Assembly (NCBI GenBank): GCA_945903545.1 | Contig: CAMDOO010000036.1 | Coordinates: forward strand, 1-33,381 | Length of the DNA stretch: 33,381 nt | Source: Opitutus sp. GAS368 | GTDB taxonomy: Bacteria > Verrucomicrobiota > Verrucomicrobiia > Opitutales > Opitutaceae | Direction of reading: 5' to 3' | Shown here: one piece after another, positions 1 to 9,253 of the stretch | Numbering within the stretch: the stretch's first letter is position 1 | How the letters are laid out: every line of letters starts with the position of its first letter | Program-made: the position numbers and the translations under genes | Notes under the pieces: generated by a model | Databases searched by the model: none | The model's input: the letters and a program-made list of their open reading frames with translations, nothing else | Told to the model about the DNA's origin: nothing

Positions 1-966
1 GAGCACGGCGGCGAGGTGGCTGCGGGCGGTGCGGAACTTCTCGATCATCTCGGAGAGCGGCGAGGTGAGCTTGAAGCGCACGATGGGCCGGATCAGCGGG
101 GCGAAGGGTGCGTCGCCGCCGAGGGCCTGGATCTGCCAGAGCCATTCGCGGACGAGGAGGACGCCCCTGAGATTGTCGAGCGTGCCCTCGCAGACCGGAA
201 AGCGGCTGTGGCCGGAGGTCTGGGCGATGCGGAGATTGTCAGCCGCCGGGCGGTCGAGCCAGAGGGCGCCCACCTGGTCGCGCGGGCGCATGATCATACG
301 CGCGGTGGTGCCCCGCACGCGGAGCGACTGGACCATGAGCTTGTTGATCAGGGCATCGCCGGGATGGCTGTGGCGGGCGTGGCTGAAGACATATTCCAGC
401 TCCTCAGAACTGAAGGCGTGCTCGTCCTCGGAGGCCGGCCCGAGCCCGGCCCAGCGCAGGAAGCGGTTGGCGGTGCCGTTGAGCAGCCAGATGAACGGGA
501 AGAACAGGTAGTAAAACACCATCAGCGGCCCGGCGATCCAGAGGGTGACGGCCTTGGCGCGCTGGATGGCGAGGGACTTTGGGGCGAGTTCGCCAAAGAC
601 GATGTGCAGGAAGGTGATGGTGAAAAACGCGACGATGAATGACACCCGGTGCACGGTGTCGGAATCACCGAAGCCCCAGCCGGTCAGCAAGGGCTCAAGC
701 CGTTCGGCGATGTAGGGCTCTCCGACCCAGCCGAGACCGAGGCTGGCGAGCGTGATGCCGAGCTGGGTGGCGGAGAGTGCGGAGTCGAGATGGTCCGTGG
801 CCCAGAGGGCGAGGCGGACGCGCCAGCCGCCGGTCTTCGCGAGGGGACGGAGCTGGCTGCCGCGGACCTTGACGAGGGCGAACTCGGCCGCGACGAAGAA
901 ACCATTGGCGGCGACCAAGGCCAGGATGACCAGGGACTCGAGGGCGATGCCAAACGCGTTCGTCAT
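1..966 (-). CDS. CorC/CNNM-family membrane transporter, partial
   Basis: The frame is open from an ATG at 966 down to base 1, giving 322 residues without a stop, so the 3' end is outside the window. The N-terminus is a CNNM (DUF21) membrane domain: a hydrophobic segment at about residues 5-25 ending in AAEFALVKVR, then the family motif SATQLGITLASLGLGW, a segment containing FGELAPKSLAIQ, and another hydrophobic stretch (about 160-185). A cytoplasmic CBS domain begins near residue 215 (LMVQSLRVRG, then MRPRDQV) and the second CBS half starts with SPLSEMIEKFRTARSHLAAVL at the edge. Family members are linked to Mg/Co efflux or hemolysin-like annotations; substrate cannot be told here. The family is certain, the exact role is not. 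Confidence 0.9.
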   Translation of the reverse strand, partial: MTNAFGIALESLVILALVAANGFFVAAEFALVKVRGSQLRPLAKTGGWRVRLALWATDHLDSALSATQLGITLASLGLGWVGEPYIAERLEPLLTGWGFGDSDTVHRVSFIVAFFTITFLHIVFGELAPKSLAIQRAKAVTLWIAGPLMVFYYLFFPFIWLLNGTANRFLRWAGLGPASEDEHAFSSEELEYVFSHARHSHPGDALINKLMVQSLRVRGTTARMIMRPRDQVGALWLDRPAADNLRIAQTSGHSRFPVCEGTLDNLRGVLLVREWLWQIQALGGDAPFAPLIRPIVRFKLTSPLSEMIEKFRTARSHLAAVL

Positions 967-1032
967 GGATGGCCTGAACGATAGGGCATCGGCGCCGCGG
1001 CGCCAGTGTTAGATTTTTGGAGAGTCTGCGTG

Positions 1033-1085
1033 CCGGGGCTTTGCCCAGCTGTCACGCATTCCGTGACTTGCTGGGCAAGGCCCGG
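1033..1085. repeat. Long imperfect palindrome
   Basis: Outer arms CCGGGGCTTTGCCCAGC (from 1033) and GCTGGGCAAGGCCCGG (to 1085) pair, and an inner stem GTCACG/CGTGAC continues the same hairpin. It lies between the copper ATPase end (1189) and the CorC start (966). No T-run follows on either strand, so it is better read as a REP-like repeat or mRNA-stabilising hairpin than an intrinsic terminator. Confidence 0.6.
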
Positions 1086-1188
1086 TGGGATGCGTGAGGT
1101 GCTCTTTGTAGATTCCGAAGTGGAACCTGCTGGCCGACCGCCTAGAGAGCGTCCGCGTCGGACCAAGGCATCGCCTGCAAGCTGACTG

Positions 1189-3255
<2,067 letters not shown>

Positions 3256-3337
3256 GCCAAGGGAGACGGAGCCGACGGGTGGATCTTACACTGTGGGGGA
3301 AGAGCTAAGCAACCAGCTGCGGGACCTGGGCCTGCCC

Positions 3338-3378
3338 GGAAAATAAAAACGGCAGGGGCGCCAACGCGCACCCCGCCG
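3338..3378 (-). terminator. Rho-independent terminator
   Basis: Read on the minus strand, a GC stem (GGCGGGG / CCCCTGCC with inner GC pairs, plus-strand 3351-3377) is followed by GTTTTTATTTT (plus-strand 3338-3350). It sits 25 nt after the stop of the lipoprotein gene at 3403 and would end transcripts from that gene before copA. Confidence 0.75.
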
Positions 3379-3402
3379 GGCTGGAGACGAGCCTCGTTGC
3401 GG

Positions 3403-3858
3403 TCAGGAAGAGTTATCCCGGGCTTGCTCGATGGTGGACACGGCCCCGTCGCGGAAGGTGATCCGGATCTGTTCCTCCTTCTGCTGGCTGTAGACCGGAC
3501 CGTAGGCCGGGGTGTAGTAGACGCGATAGATGCGGGCGACCGGATCGAAGTACACGTTGCGGTAGTAACCCACGCGCCGGATGCCCTCCATGCGGTCGTA
3601 GTAGGAGTTGTAGATCCAGACCTCCGTGCGGCCATCGAGGTCGCGCCGGGTGCGTTTCTCGTCGGGCGTGCCCAAGGCGATATAGACCATGTCGGGCGTG
3701 AATCCCGGTTCGATGACGCCTTGGTCGATCTTCTCTCGGGTGTCGGCCTCGAGCGAGTAATAGACCGAGGACTTTTCCTGGATGCGGGAATTAACCGTGC
3801 TACAGCCCGCGAGGGCGAAGACGGCCAAGCAGGTGAGAATGAGTTTGGTCGTTTTCAT
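3403..3858 (-). CDS. BamE/SmpA-like lipoprotein
   Basis: A 151-aa exported lipoprotein. The start at 3858 gives a clean signal peptide (KTTKLILTCLAVFALAGC) with lipobox LAGC and lipidated Cys19; an in-frame upstream ATG at 3903 would put a charged leader before it and is rejected. After residue 45 the pattern GFTPDMVYIALGTPDEKR resembles the SmpA/OmlA (BamE) fold, which is known from outer-membrane assembly factors and many envelope proteins of unknown role. The rest is Tyr- and Arg-rich (YYDRMEGIRRVGYYRN). It lies 75 bp after the ECF sigma gene on the same strand and has its own GGATATA-type upstream box and its own terminator. Function is unknown; the fold assignment is by pattern only. Confidence 0.75.
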   Translation of the reverse strand: MKTTKLILTCLAVFALAGCSTVNSRIQEKSSVYYSLEADTREKIDQGVIEPGFTPDMVYIALGTPDEKRTRRDLDGRTEVWIYNSYYDRMEGIRRVGYYRNVYFDPVARIYRVYYTPAYGPVYSQQKEEQIRITFRDGAVSTIEQARDNSS

Positions 3859-3865
3859 GACCAAA

Positions 3866-3891
3866 GTATATCCAGCCCGGCCGGATTTTCC
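3866..3891 (-). promoter_or_regulatory. GGATATA-type upstream box (variant copy)
   Basis: Read on the minus strand this holds GGA, an A/T run, CCGG, then GGATATAC ending 7 nt before the lipoprotein ATG. It resembles the paired boxes at 10984-11009 and 11180-11205 but with a 1-nt spacing shift, so it is a weaker member of the same set. Promoter function is inferred. Confidence 0.35.
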
Positions 3892-3933
3892 AGTGGGGTG
3901 CAAACCCGATTCCGCTGCGTCGCAGGGAATTGC

Positions 3934-4470
3934 TCAAGCCGGTGGGGGCGGGCAATCGCAGTCGAGGCAGGACTCCTCCGCGCAAGCACCGCAGGTCTCC
4001 TCGACCTTGGCGCGGAGCGCGGCCCGGGCCCGGTGCAGCGAGACCGAGGCGTTATTGGCCGAGATGGCGAGGACCCGGGCGACGTCGGCTACTGGCCGGC
4101 CCTCCAGCTCCACGAGGCGCAGCAACTCTGCCTGGGTGGACGGGAGGGTGGAGAGGAGCGGCTCGAAGCACCGGCACAACGTGCGGTCCCCCGCGGGGGC
4201 CGGGGCCAGGGCGGGATCGCCGGCCCAGGCCTCGTCGCGCGCGGCGGCGGCCCGGCGACTGCGGACGTGGTCGATGAGGGCGTGGCGCAGGACCTGGTAA
4301 AACCAGGCATTCAATTTGGCCGGATCACGCACCTCGTTGAGGCGCTGCCAAGCCTTGAGCAGGCTTTCCTGGAGGACGTCCTCCGCCTCGGCCTCGCTGC
4401 CGAGGCGCGCCGCGAGGAAGGCCTTGAAGCGGGCGCGTTGCGCCAGGAGTTCATCGGTGGGCGGTGGCAT
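3934..4470 (-). CDS. CorE-like ECF sigma factor with Cys-rich tail
   Basis: A 178-aa sigma-70 family factor. Region 2 runs over about residues 8-72 (EAEAEDVLQESLLKAWQRL, AWFYQVLRHALIDHVR) and region 4 over about 105-155 (LPSTQAELLRLVELEG, then a helix-turn-helix ending SLHRARAALR). Unlike ordinary ECF factors it has a CXC (C99, C101) in the linker and a C-terminal tail with C160, C163, C168, C171 and C173. As I recall it, this layout is that of the CorE/ECF44 group, in which copper bound directly to the sigma factor switches it on or off without an anti-sigma. No anti-sigma gene adjoins it. It starts 12 nt after the DUF1272 gene and the copper ATPase is 0.7 kb downstream, so a copper-responsive role is likely but inferred. 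Confidence 0.85.
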   Translation of the reverse strand: MPPPTDELLAQRARFKAFLAARLGSEAEAEDVLQESLLKAWQRLNEVRDPAKLNAWFYQVLRHALIDHVRSRRAAAARDEAWAGDPALAPAPAGDRTLCRCFEPLLSTLPSTQAELLRLVELEGRPVADVARVLAISANNASVSLHRARAALRAKVEETCGACAEESCLDCDCPPPPA

Positions 4471-4482
4471 GGGGCGCGGGGC

Positions 4483-4860
4483 TCAGCGCTTTTCCGGCGG
4501 GAGCGGGCGGATCTCCGCCGAGAAGGCGGCGTGGATCGCGGGGTTCACGGGTTTGTGCTTTCGGAGCGTGCGGGCCGGGAACGCACCGAGATAATTGCCG
4601 TTCCGCCAGTTTCGCGCCGGGCGGACGGGGCGGGGGACAAAGCCGCCGCCGCAGTTCGGGCAGACGTTCCCGATGACGCGCTCGACGCAGTCCGCGCAGA
4701 AGGTGCACTCGAACGAGCAGATGCGGGCCTCGGGTGCATCGGGCGGCAGCGCCTTGTCGCAGTGCTCGCAGGTCGGCCGCAGGGCGAGGGCGTCGATGAC
4801 GTCGAACTCCTCGTCGGTGAGGTTATACTTCGCGCGGATGTCTTCCTTGGAGGTGGACAT
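4483..4860 (-). CDS. DUF1272 domain protein
   Basis: A 125-aa protein whose residues 25-80 match the DUF1272 pattern very closely: LRPTCEHCDKALPPDAPEAR, then CSFECTFCADCVERVIGNVC and PNCGGGFVPRPVRP. Eight cysteines (31, 34, 48, 52, 55, 58, 67, 70) in CxxC-type pairs suggest two metal (probably zinc) sites. It is longer than the usual stand-alone domain, with about 24 extra residues before and 45 after. The biochemical role of DUF1272 is not known to me. It is the first gene of a probable operon with the CorE-like sigma factor (12 nt gap), which links it to metal response by context only. Confidence 0.85.
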   Translation of the reverse strand: MSTSKEDIRAKYNLTDEEFDVIDALALRPTCEHCDKALPPDAPEARICSFECTFCADCVERVIGNVCPNCGGGFVPRPVRPARNWRNGNYLGAFPARTLRKHKPVNPAIHAAFSAEIRPLPPEKR

Positions 4861-4882
4861 GGTGAGTCGGATGAACGCGCAG

Positions 4883-5113
4883 GGTTTTTAACCGCCGATG
4901 GACGCTAGTTCACGCGAATGAAAACGGGGAAAACGGAGGGAGAAACCACGGATTTCACGGATGACACGGATAGAAAACTCGGACCATTCGGATTTGTTTT
5001 CACAGGAGGATGCAGAAGAAAGGGAATCTGCTTCGGGGTTGTTCTCCATGTGCTGCCCAGCCTCCTGTGAAACTGCCGTGGATCGGGTTCTAATCCGTGG
5101 TCAAAAACTGCCG
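4883..5113. repeat. MITE-like inverted repeat, degenerate copy
   Basis: The ends are inverted relatives: GGTTTTTAACCG on the left and, on the right, CCGTGGTCAAAAACTGCC. Inside is the periodic stretch CCACGGATTTCACGGATGAC (from about 4945). The same end sequence and the same CGGATT-type periodicity recur at 11014-11166. No transposase is present. An open frame across it on the minus strand (4905-5123) is low-complexity (SVSSVKSVVSPS) and not credible as a gene. Confidence 0.55.
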
Positions 5114-5119
5114 GGCCGC

Positions 5120-5386
5120 TCAACCCTTCTTTTCAAACGCCCGAAAGAGCTCCGTCACCAGCACGCCGTTGATTTTCATGCCGGTGAGGTTGCAGTCCTC
5201 GAACTCGACCTTGGTGAGGTTGATGTTGCTGAACTTCGCCTCGCTTAAGTTGACGTCGGTGAACTCCGCCTCCGCCAGGTTCACATCCTCAAACCGCGCC
5301 TCGTGCAGGTCGACGTTGGAGAACTGGGAGCCCGAGAGGTAGGTGTTCGTGGCGATGAGGGTATCGCGGGTGTTGGTGAGGTGCAT
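5120..5386 (-). CDS. Pentapeptide repeat protein
   Basis: An 88-aa protein made almost wholly of pentapeptide repeats with a central Leu or Phe every five residues: FSNVDLHEARFEDVNLAEAE, then FTDVNL, SEAKF, SNINL, TKVEF, EDCNL (about residues 20-70). Such repeats form a right-handed quadrilateral beta-helix. With roughly ten repeats this is a small member. Known roles range from gyrase protection to scaffolding, and nothing here chooses among them; the distant parE/parC genes are not evidence of a link. Cytoplasmic, as no signal peptide is seen. It is separated from the DUF1272 operon by the repeat at 4883-5113. Confidence 0.8.
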   Translation of the reverse strand: MHLTNTRDTLIATNTYLSGSQFSNVDLHEARFEDVNLAEAEFTDVNLSEAKFSNINLTKVEFEDCNLTGMKINGVLVTELFRAFEKKG

Positions 5387-5599
5387 GGGGGATCTGCTTG
5401 GAAGGTGTTGCCGACTCGATTGGTCAGATGGGGCACTTCAAGTGCGCCAAGTTGGGGTTTTGATATCAGCCCGGTGGAGCATGACCAGTGCGGACTGAAC
5501 TTCTGGCGAGGGGCGGAATTGGAATCCGGTCTTCATCTGCGGAATCAGCGGTCAAATTTCGGGATCGACCGAAAAAATCGGGGTCCGCGTACGATTTAG
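5387..5599. other. Intergenic region, no gene seen
   Basis: No convincing gene. It holds a short palindrome GCACTTCAAGTGC (near 5428) in the leader side of the pentapeptide gene and an A-tract (GACCGAAAAAATC, ending 5579) 20 nt before the bipartite motif at 5600. A comparable A-tract stands at the same distance before the copy at 14323. Confidence 0.4.
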
Positions 5600-5628
5600 T
5601 GAAAGATTGGGTCCGAAAGCTACGTTCT
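5600..5628 (+). promoter_or_regulatory. Bipartite motif, copy 1
   Basis: TGAAAGATTGGG, 8 nt, CTACGTTCT, followed by ACCGGGTGTT and an ATG at 5639. The same halves with exactly 8 nt between recur at 14323-14351 (plus) and 32308-32336 (minus). Position just before ATG codons and the upstream A/T tract suggest a promoter, perhaps ECF-type (GAAAG about 17 nt before CGTTCT). Function is inferred. Confidence 0.5.
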
Positions 5629-5725
5629 ACCGGGTGTTATGCCAAACTACGCCTACTACAAATTCACTCCGTTCCCTCCGGAACTCGAGTTAGCCAAGAG
5701 AAGGTCGCCGGTTAAGGCCGCACCC

Positions 5726-5917
5726 ATGAAGGAAAGCGTCGCCCAGCTGTTCCCCGCTTTTGAGGCACTTCCGCCGAAGGAGCAGCAGGTTTTCTTTCGT
5801 GAGCTCTTGCGCCGGTTGTCGGTCGTGGATCTGCGGGAGCGCGGCATCGATGCCGCGGAAGCGTCGGACTTGCGCGCCCGTCTGGACTCCTTCGCCGAGG
5901 ACTGGAACCGCGGTTAA
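5726..5917 (+). CDS. Small antitoxin-like protein
   Basis: A 63-aa acidic, helical protein. The first half (FPAFEALPPKEQQVFFRELL) recalls addiction-module antitoxin helices, and the end (LRARLDSFAEDWNRG) recalls the RLASFAEDW motif near the C-terminus of VapB/MazE-like antitoxins, though it stops soon after. AAGG at 5714-5717 is placed 8 nt before the ATG at 5726. The frame is also open from an ATG at 5639 that lies 10 nt after the bipartite motif; that longer form (92 aa) begins MPNYAYYKFTPFPPELELAK, which looks unrelated, but it would be the leaderless product if the motif is a promoter. No toxin gene follows. Identity is tentative. Confidence 0.5.
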   Translation: MKESVAQLFPAFEALPPKEQQVFFRELLRRLSVVDLRERGIDAAEASDLRARLDSFAEDWNRG

Positions 5918-5930
5918 AGACGGATCTGAA

Positions 5931-5955
5931 TCGCGGCGTAAAGCCGCTCCTACAG
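5931..5955. repeat. REP-like repeat, family A (single)
   Basis: Contains GGCGTAAAGCC in TCGCGGCGTAAAGCCGCT followed by CCTACAG. The same unit occurs as inverted pairs at 10502-10570 and 13479-13543. It lies just before the cusA stop codon, in the tail-to-tail space with the small plus-strand gene. Confidence 0.75.
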
Positions 5956-5956
5956 G

Positions 5957-8900
5957 TCAGGACTTCAGCTGCCGTTCGCGGAGCCAGGCAAAGATGACGG
6001 GTGTCACGATCAGAATATGCACCAGCGACGACAGCATGCCGCCGACGACCGGGGCGGCGAGGGGGCGCATGACCTCGACGCCGGTGCGGGTGCTCCAGAA
6101 GATCGGCAGCAGGCCGGCCACGGCAGTCGCGACGGTCATCACCTTCGGGCGCAGGCGCAGGCGGGCGCCTTCCTTGATCGCAGCGATGAGGTCAGCGTGG
6201 GCGAACGGGCGGCTGGGAACAGCCGCCCCTACCTCGGTCATCCGCCGCTTCACGGCATCCTCGAGGTACACGACCATCACCACGCCGGTCTGGATGGCGG
6301 TGCCGAAGAGCGCGATGTAGCCGACCCAGACGGCCACGCTGAAATTGTAGCCGAGGGCCCCCTGCAGCAGCACGCCGCCGGTGAGGGCGAACGGCACGGC
6401 GAGGATGACGTGCGCGGCCTCGGCGGCCGAGTGGAAGGTCAGGCAGAGGATCAGGAAGATGATGACCAGCACCACCGGCATGATGAGCTGCAGTGTGGCC
6501 CGGGCCCGGAGCTGGTTCTCGTACTGGCCGGAGTACTCGAGGGTCATGCCGGGATCGAGTTTGACCTCCCGGGTGACGGCGGCGCGCACGTCCTCCACGA
6601 AACTCCCCAGGTCGCGGCCCGTCACATTGGCCTGTACGAAGGCGCGGAGCCGGCCGTTCTCGCTCGCGATCTCGTTCGGCCCGAGCACGCGCTGGATCGT
6701 GGCGACCTGCTGCAGCGGCACATAGGCGCCGGAGGGAAGCGGGACCGGGAGCGCGCCGAGTCGGTCGAGGTCCTCGCGGTCGGACTTCTCGAGGCGGACC
6801 TGCACCGGCCAGCGCTCACGGCCCTGGATTGTGGTGGTCGCCGTGCGTCCGCCCAGGCCGGTCTCGGCGATGGCGAGGACATCGGCAGCGCTGAGCCCCT
6901 GGCGGGTGAGCGCCTCGCGATCGACAGTGATCTCGAGGTAGGGCTTGCCCTGCACGCGCGAGGGCGAGACGCCGGCGGCACCGGGGATCCGGCTGACGAT
7001 GGCCTCGATCTCGAAGGCCTTGCGCTGGAGGGCATCGAGGTCGTCGCCGAAAATCTTGAGCCCGAGCTGGGCGCGGATGCCCGTCGAGAGCATCAACACG
7101 CGGTTCTCGATCGGCTGGAGAAAGCCGGCGGCGTAACCGGGGACCTGCGTGAGCTTTTCCGAGAGGTCGGCGATGAGCATCTCCATCGTCATGCCCGGCC
7201 GCCAGGCGGAGGTCGGCTTGAGCGTGATGGTGGTCTCAATCATCTCGGCCGGCGCCGGGTCGGTGGCGGTGTCGAAGCGGCCGAGCTTGCCGGCGACGGA
7301 GGCGACCTCGGGCGTGGCGGCGATGACCTGGTCCTGCCAGGCCATGATGCGCTTGATCTCGGTGAGCGAGGTGCTCGGCACGAGCACGGGCATGAAGAGG
7401 AGGCTGCCTTCCTGCAGGGTGGGCATGAATTCGCTGCCAAATCCGGCGGCGAGGCGGGAGGCGGAAGGCGGGAGGCGGGAGGCGATGGACCGCGGCAGGC
7501 CGAAGGCGAGCAGGGTGCACGCGGCCAGGAGCGTGGCGGCGAGGCTGAGAACGGTTTTGCGGTGCTCCAGGGCCCAGTTCAGGACGGGATCGTAGATCGC
7601 CAGCAGGAAGCGCATCAGCCAGTTGCGGTCCTCGGAGTGGAACGGCCCACGCACGAGGTAGGTGCAGAGCACGGGCACGAGCGTCACGGCGAGCACGGTG
7701 GCGCCGAGCATCGCGAAGCTCTTGGTCCAGGCCAGCGGGTGGAAGAGCTTTCCCTCCTGCCCGGTCAGCGTGAACACCGGCACGAACGCCAGGATGATGA
7801 TCGCCATCGCGAGGAAGATGGGGCGACCTACCTGCTGCGAGGCCTCGAGCGTGACCTGCCAGGTTTCGGCGGCGGTCAGGCGGGCACGGTTCGCGGGTAG
7901 GGCTGGGTCGACGACCCGGCCGGGAACGTCGGATGATCGCGGCTGACTCACCGAGTCAGCCCTACCCTCGGCCGGGCGGGCGGCCTTGGCGGCCTCGGCC
8001 TGCTCGCAGTGGCGGATGACGTTCTCGGTCATCACGATTGCGGCGTCGACGAGCACGCCGACCGCGATCGCGATGCCGGTCAGCGACATGATGTGCGACT
8101 GGATGCCGAACTCCTTCATCAGGATGAACGCGATCAGGATCGAGGCGGGGAGCGGCAGCGTGACGATCAGGATGCTGCGAAAGTGGAAGAGGAAGAGGAC
8201 GTGCATCAGCGTCACGAGGATGACCGCCTCCCAGAGCGTGTGCTTGAGCGTGTCGATCGCGCGACCGATCAGGTCGCTGCGGTCGTAGAACGGTTCGATC
8301 GTCACGCCCGCGGGCAGTCCCGGTGCGATCTGGGCGAGTTTGGCTTTCACGTCCTGGATGACCTGCCAGGCGTTTTCCCCTGAGCGCATCACGACCGTGC
8401 CGCCGACCACCTCGTGGCCGTCGACGTCCAGCGCCCCGCGGCGGTAGTCGCCGCCGATCTGGACCGTGGCGACGTCGGCCAGGCGGACGGGAACCTTGTT
8501 GCGCACGTCGAGGGCGATGCCCTCGAGGTCGGCCGCCGTCTTGATCAGGCCGACGCCGCGGACGATGAACTCCATGCCGTTTTCCTCGAGGGTGCGGCCG
8601 CCGACGTTGAGATTGTTCTTCGCGATGGTTTCCAGGACCTGGTCGAGCGTGAGCCCGAGGGCGCGGAGCTTGACGGACGAGACCTCGACCTGCCACTGGC
8701 GCACAAAGCCGCCGATACCGGCGACCTCGGCCACGCCGGGCACGGAGGCGAGCTGGAAGCGGATGAAGTAATCCTGCAGCGCGCGGAGCGAGCCGAGGTC
8801 CTGTTTTCCGGAAGTGTCCTTGAGGTAATACTGATAAACCCAGCCCAGGCCGGTGGCATCGGGCCCGAGGCGCGGGGTGACGCCGGTCGGGAGCAGGTTG

Positions 8901-9253
8901 CCCAAGTAGTTCAGTCGCTCGAGCACGCGGGTGCGGGCGAAGTAGTTGTCGATCTTGTCGTCGAAAATGACGGTGAGCAGCGAGAACCCGAACATCGAGT
9001 TGGCGCGCACGCTGCGCACGCCAGCGAGGCCCTGCAGGTTGACGGAGAGCGGATAGGTGACCTGGTCCTCGATCTCCTGCGGGCTGCGGCCCTCCCAGTC
9101 GGCGAAGACGATGACCTGGTTTTCGCTCAGGTCCGGAATCGCGTCGATCGGCACGCGGCGGATCGCGAACAAGCCCCAGCCGAAGAGGAGCAGCGTGGCT
9201 CCGAGAACCAGCAGGCGGTTCTCCATCGACCAGCGGATGAGGCGGTTGATCAT
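5957..9253 (-). CDS. cusA: CusA-type heavy-metal RND efflux pump
   Basis: A 1098-aa HME-RND transporter, the inner-membrane proton-driven pump of a tripartite Cu/Ag efflux system. Family marks: N-terminal helix then VPIDAIPDLSENQVIVFADW, the stretch PDATGLGWVYQYYL, the proton-relay helix VGVLVDAAIVMTENV, and the porter-domain NRVLMLSTGI that carries one of the CusA metal-binding methionines. The ATG at 9253 overlaps the cusB stop (ATGA), so translation is coupled. It is about 50 residues longer than typical CusA. The excess maps to three spots where REP-like or simple repeats are read in frame: 6207-6232, 7451-7484 and 7895-7967. All should lie in loops, so the protein may still work. Cu/Ag specificity rests on CusB and neighbours. 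Confidence 0.95.
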   Translation of the reverse strand: MINRLIRWSMENRLLVLGATLLLFGWGLFAIRRVPIDAIPDLSENQVIVFADWEGRSPQEIEDQVTYPLSVNLQGLAGVRSVRANSMFGFSLLTVIFDDKIDNYFARTRVLERLNYLGNLLPTGVTPRLGPDATGLGWVYQYYLKDTSGKQDLGSLRALQDYFIRFQLASVPGVAEVAGIGGFVRQWQVEVSSVKLRALGLTLDQVLETIAKNNLNVGGRTLEENGMEFIVRGVGLIKTAADLEGIALDVRNKVPVRLADVATVQIGGDYRRGALDVDGHEVVGGTVVMRSGENAWQVIQDVKAKLAQIAPGLPAGVTIEPFYDRSDLIGRAIDTLKHTLWEAVILVTLMHVLFLFHFRSILIVTLPLPASILIAFILMKEFGIQSHIMSLTGIAIAVGVLVDAAIVMTENVIRHCEQAEAAKAARPAEGRADSVSQPRSSDVPGRVVDPALPANRARLTAAETWQVTLEASQQVGRPIFLAMAIIILAFVPVFTLTGQEGKLFHPLAWTKSFAMLGATVLAVTLVPVLCTYLVRGPFHSEDRNWLMRFLLAIYDPVLNWALEHRKTVLSLAATLLAACTLLAFGLPRSIASRLPPSASRLAAGFGSEFMPTLQEGSLLFMPVLVPSTSLTEIKRIMAWQDQVIAATPEVASVAGKLGRFDTATDPAPAEMIETTITLKPTSAWRPGMTMEMLIADLSEKLTQVPGYAAGFLQPIENRVLMLSTGIRAQLGLKIFGDDLDALQRKAFEIEAIVSRIPGAAGVSPSRVQGKPYLEITVDREALTRQGLSAADVLAIAETGLGGRTATTTIQGRERWPVQVRLEKSDREDLDRLGALPVPLPSGAYVPLQQVATIQRVLGPNEIASENGRLRAFVQANVTGRDLGSFVEDVRAAVTREVKLDPGMTLEYSGQYENQLRARATLQLIMPVVLVIIFLILCLTFHSAAEAAHVILAVPFALTGGVLLQGALGYNFSVAVWVGYIALFGTAIQTGVVMVVYLEDAVKRRMTEVGAAVPSRPFAHADLIAAIKEGARLRLRPKVMTVATAVAGLLPIFWSTRTGVEVMRPLAAPVVGGMLSSLVHILIVTPVIFAWLRERQLKS
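6207..6232. repeat. REP-like hairpin inside cusA (C-terminal loop)
   Basis: Perfect stem GGGCGGCTG/CAGCCGCCC with loop GGAA, followed by CTAC, that is, the GTAGG end typical of the REP units in this window. It is translated as part of EVGAAVPSRPFAH in a loop between late membrane helices of CusA. Confidence 0.65.
7451..7484. repeat. GGAGGCG simple repeat inside cusA
   Basis: Near-tandem units of GGCGGGA/GGCGGAA. It encodes SIASRLPPSASRLAAG, residues with no counterpart in E. coli CusA just before the conserved GSEFMPTL. Similar CCTCCGCC-type low-complexity sequence lies at about 32480-32512. Confidence 0.55.
7895..7967. repeat. REP pair (family C) inside cusA
   Basis: Outer arms GGGTAGGGCTG (7895-7905) and CAGCCCTACCC (7957-7967) are perfect inverse copies. 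Within are two hairpins, GGGTC/GACCC and CTGACTC/GAGTCAG. It is read in frame as about 24 residues (RADSVSQPRSSDVPGRVVD and flanks) in the cytoplasmic loop after the proton-relay helix. A single unit of the same family lies at 31052-31082 between genes. Confidence 0.75.

Noticed and set aside
991-1004. Perfect palindrome GGCGCCGCGGCGCC upstream of the CorC gene as a regulatory site
   Set aside because: Made only of G and C in GC-rich DNA, so likely by chance; no second copy found.
4905-5123. 72-residue minus-strand open frame
   Set aside because: It lies in the MITE-like repeat and its text is the typical low-complexity product of that repeat.
7451-7484. Possible CRISPR-like or tandem array from GGCGGGA units
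   Set aside because: Units are about 7 nt with no spacers; it is simple-sequence DNA read in frame within cusA.
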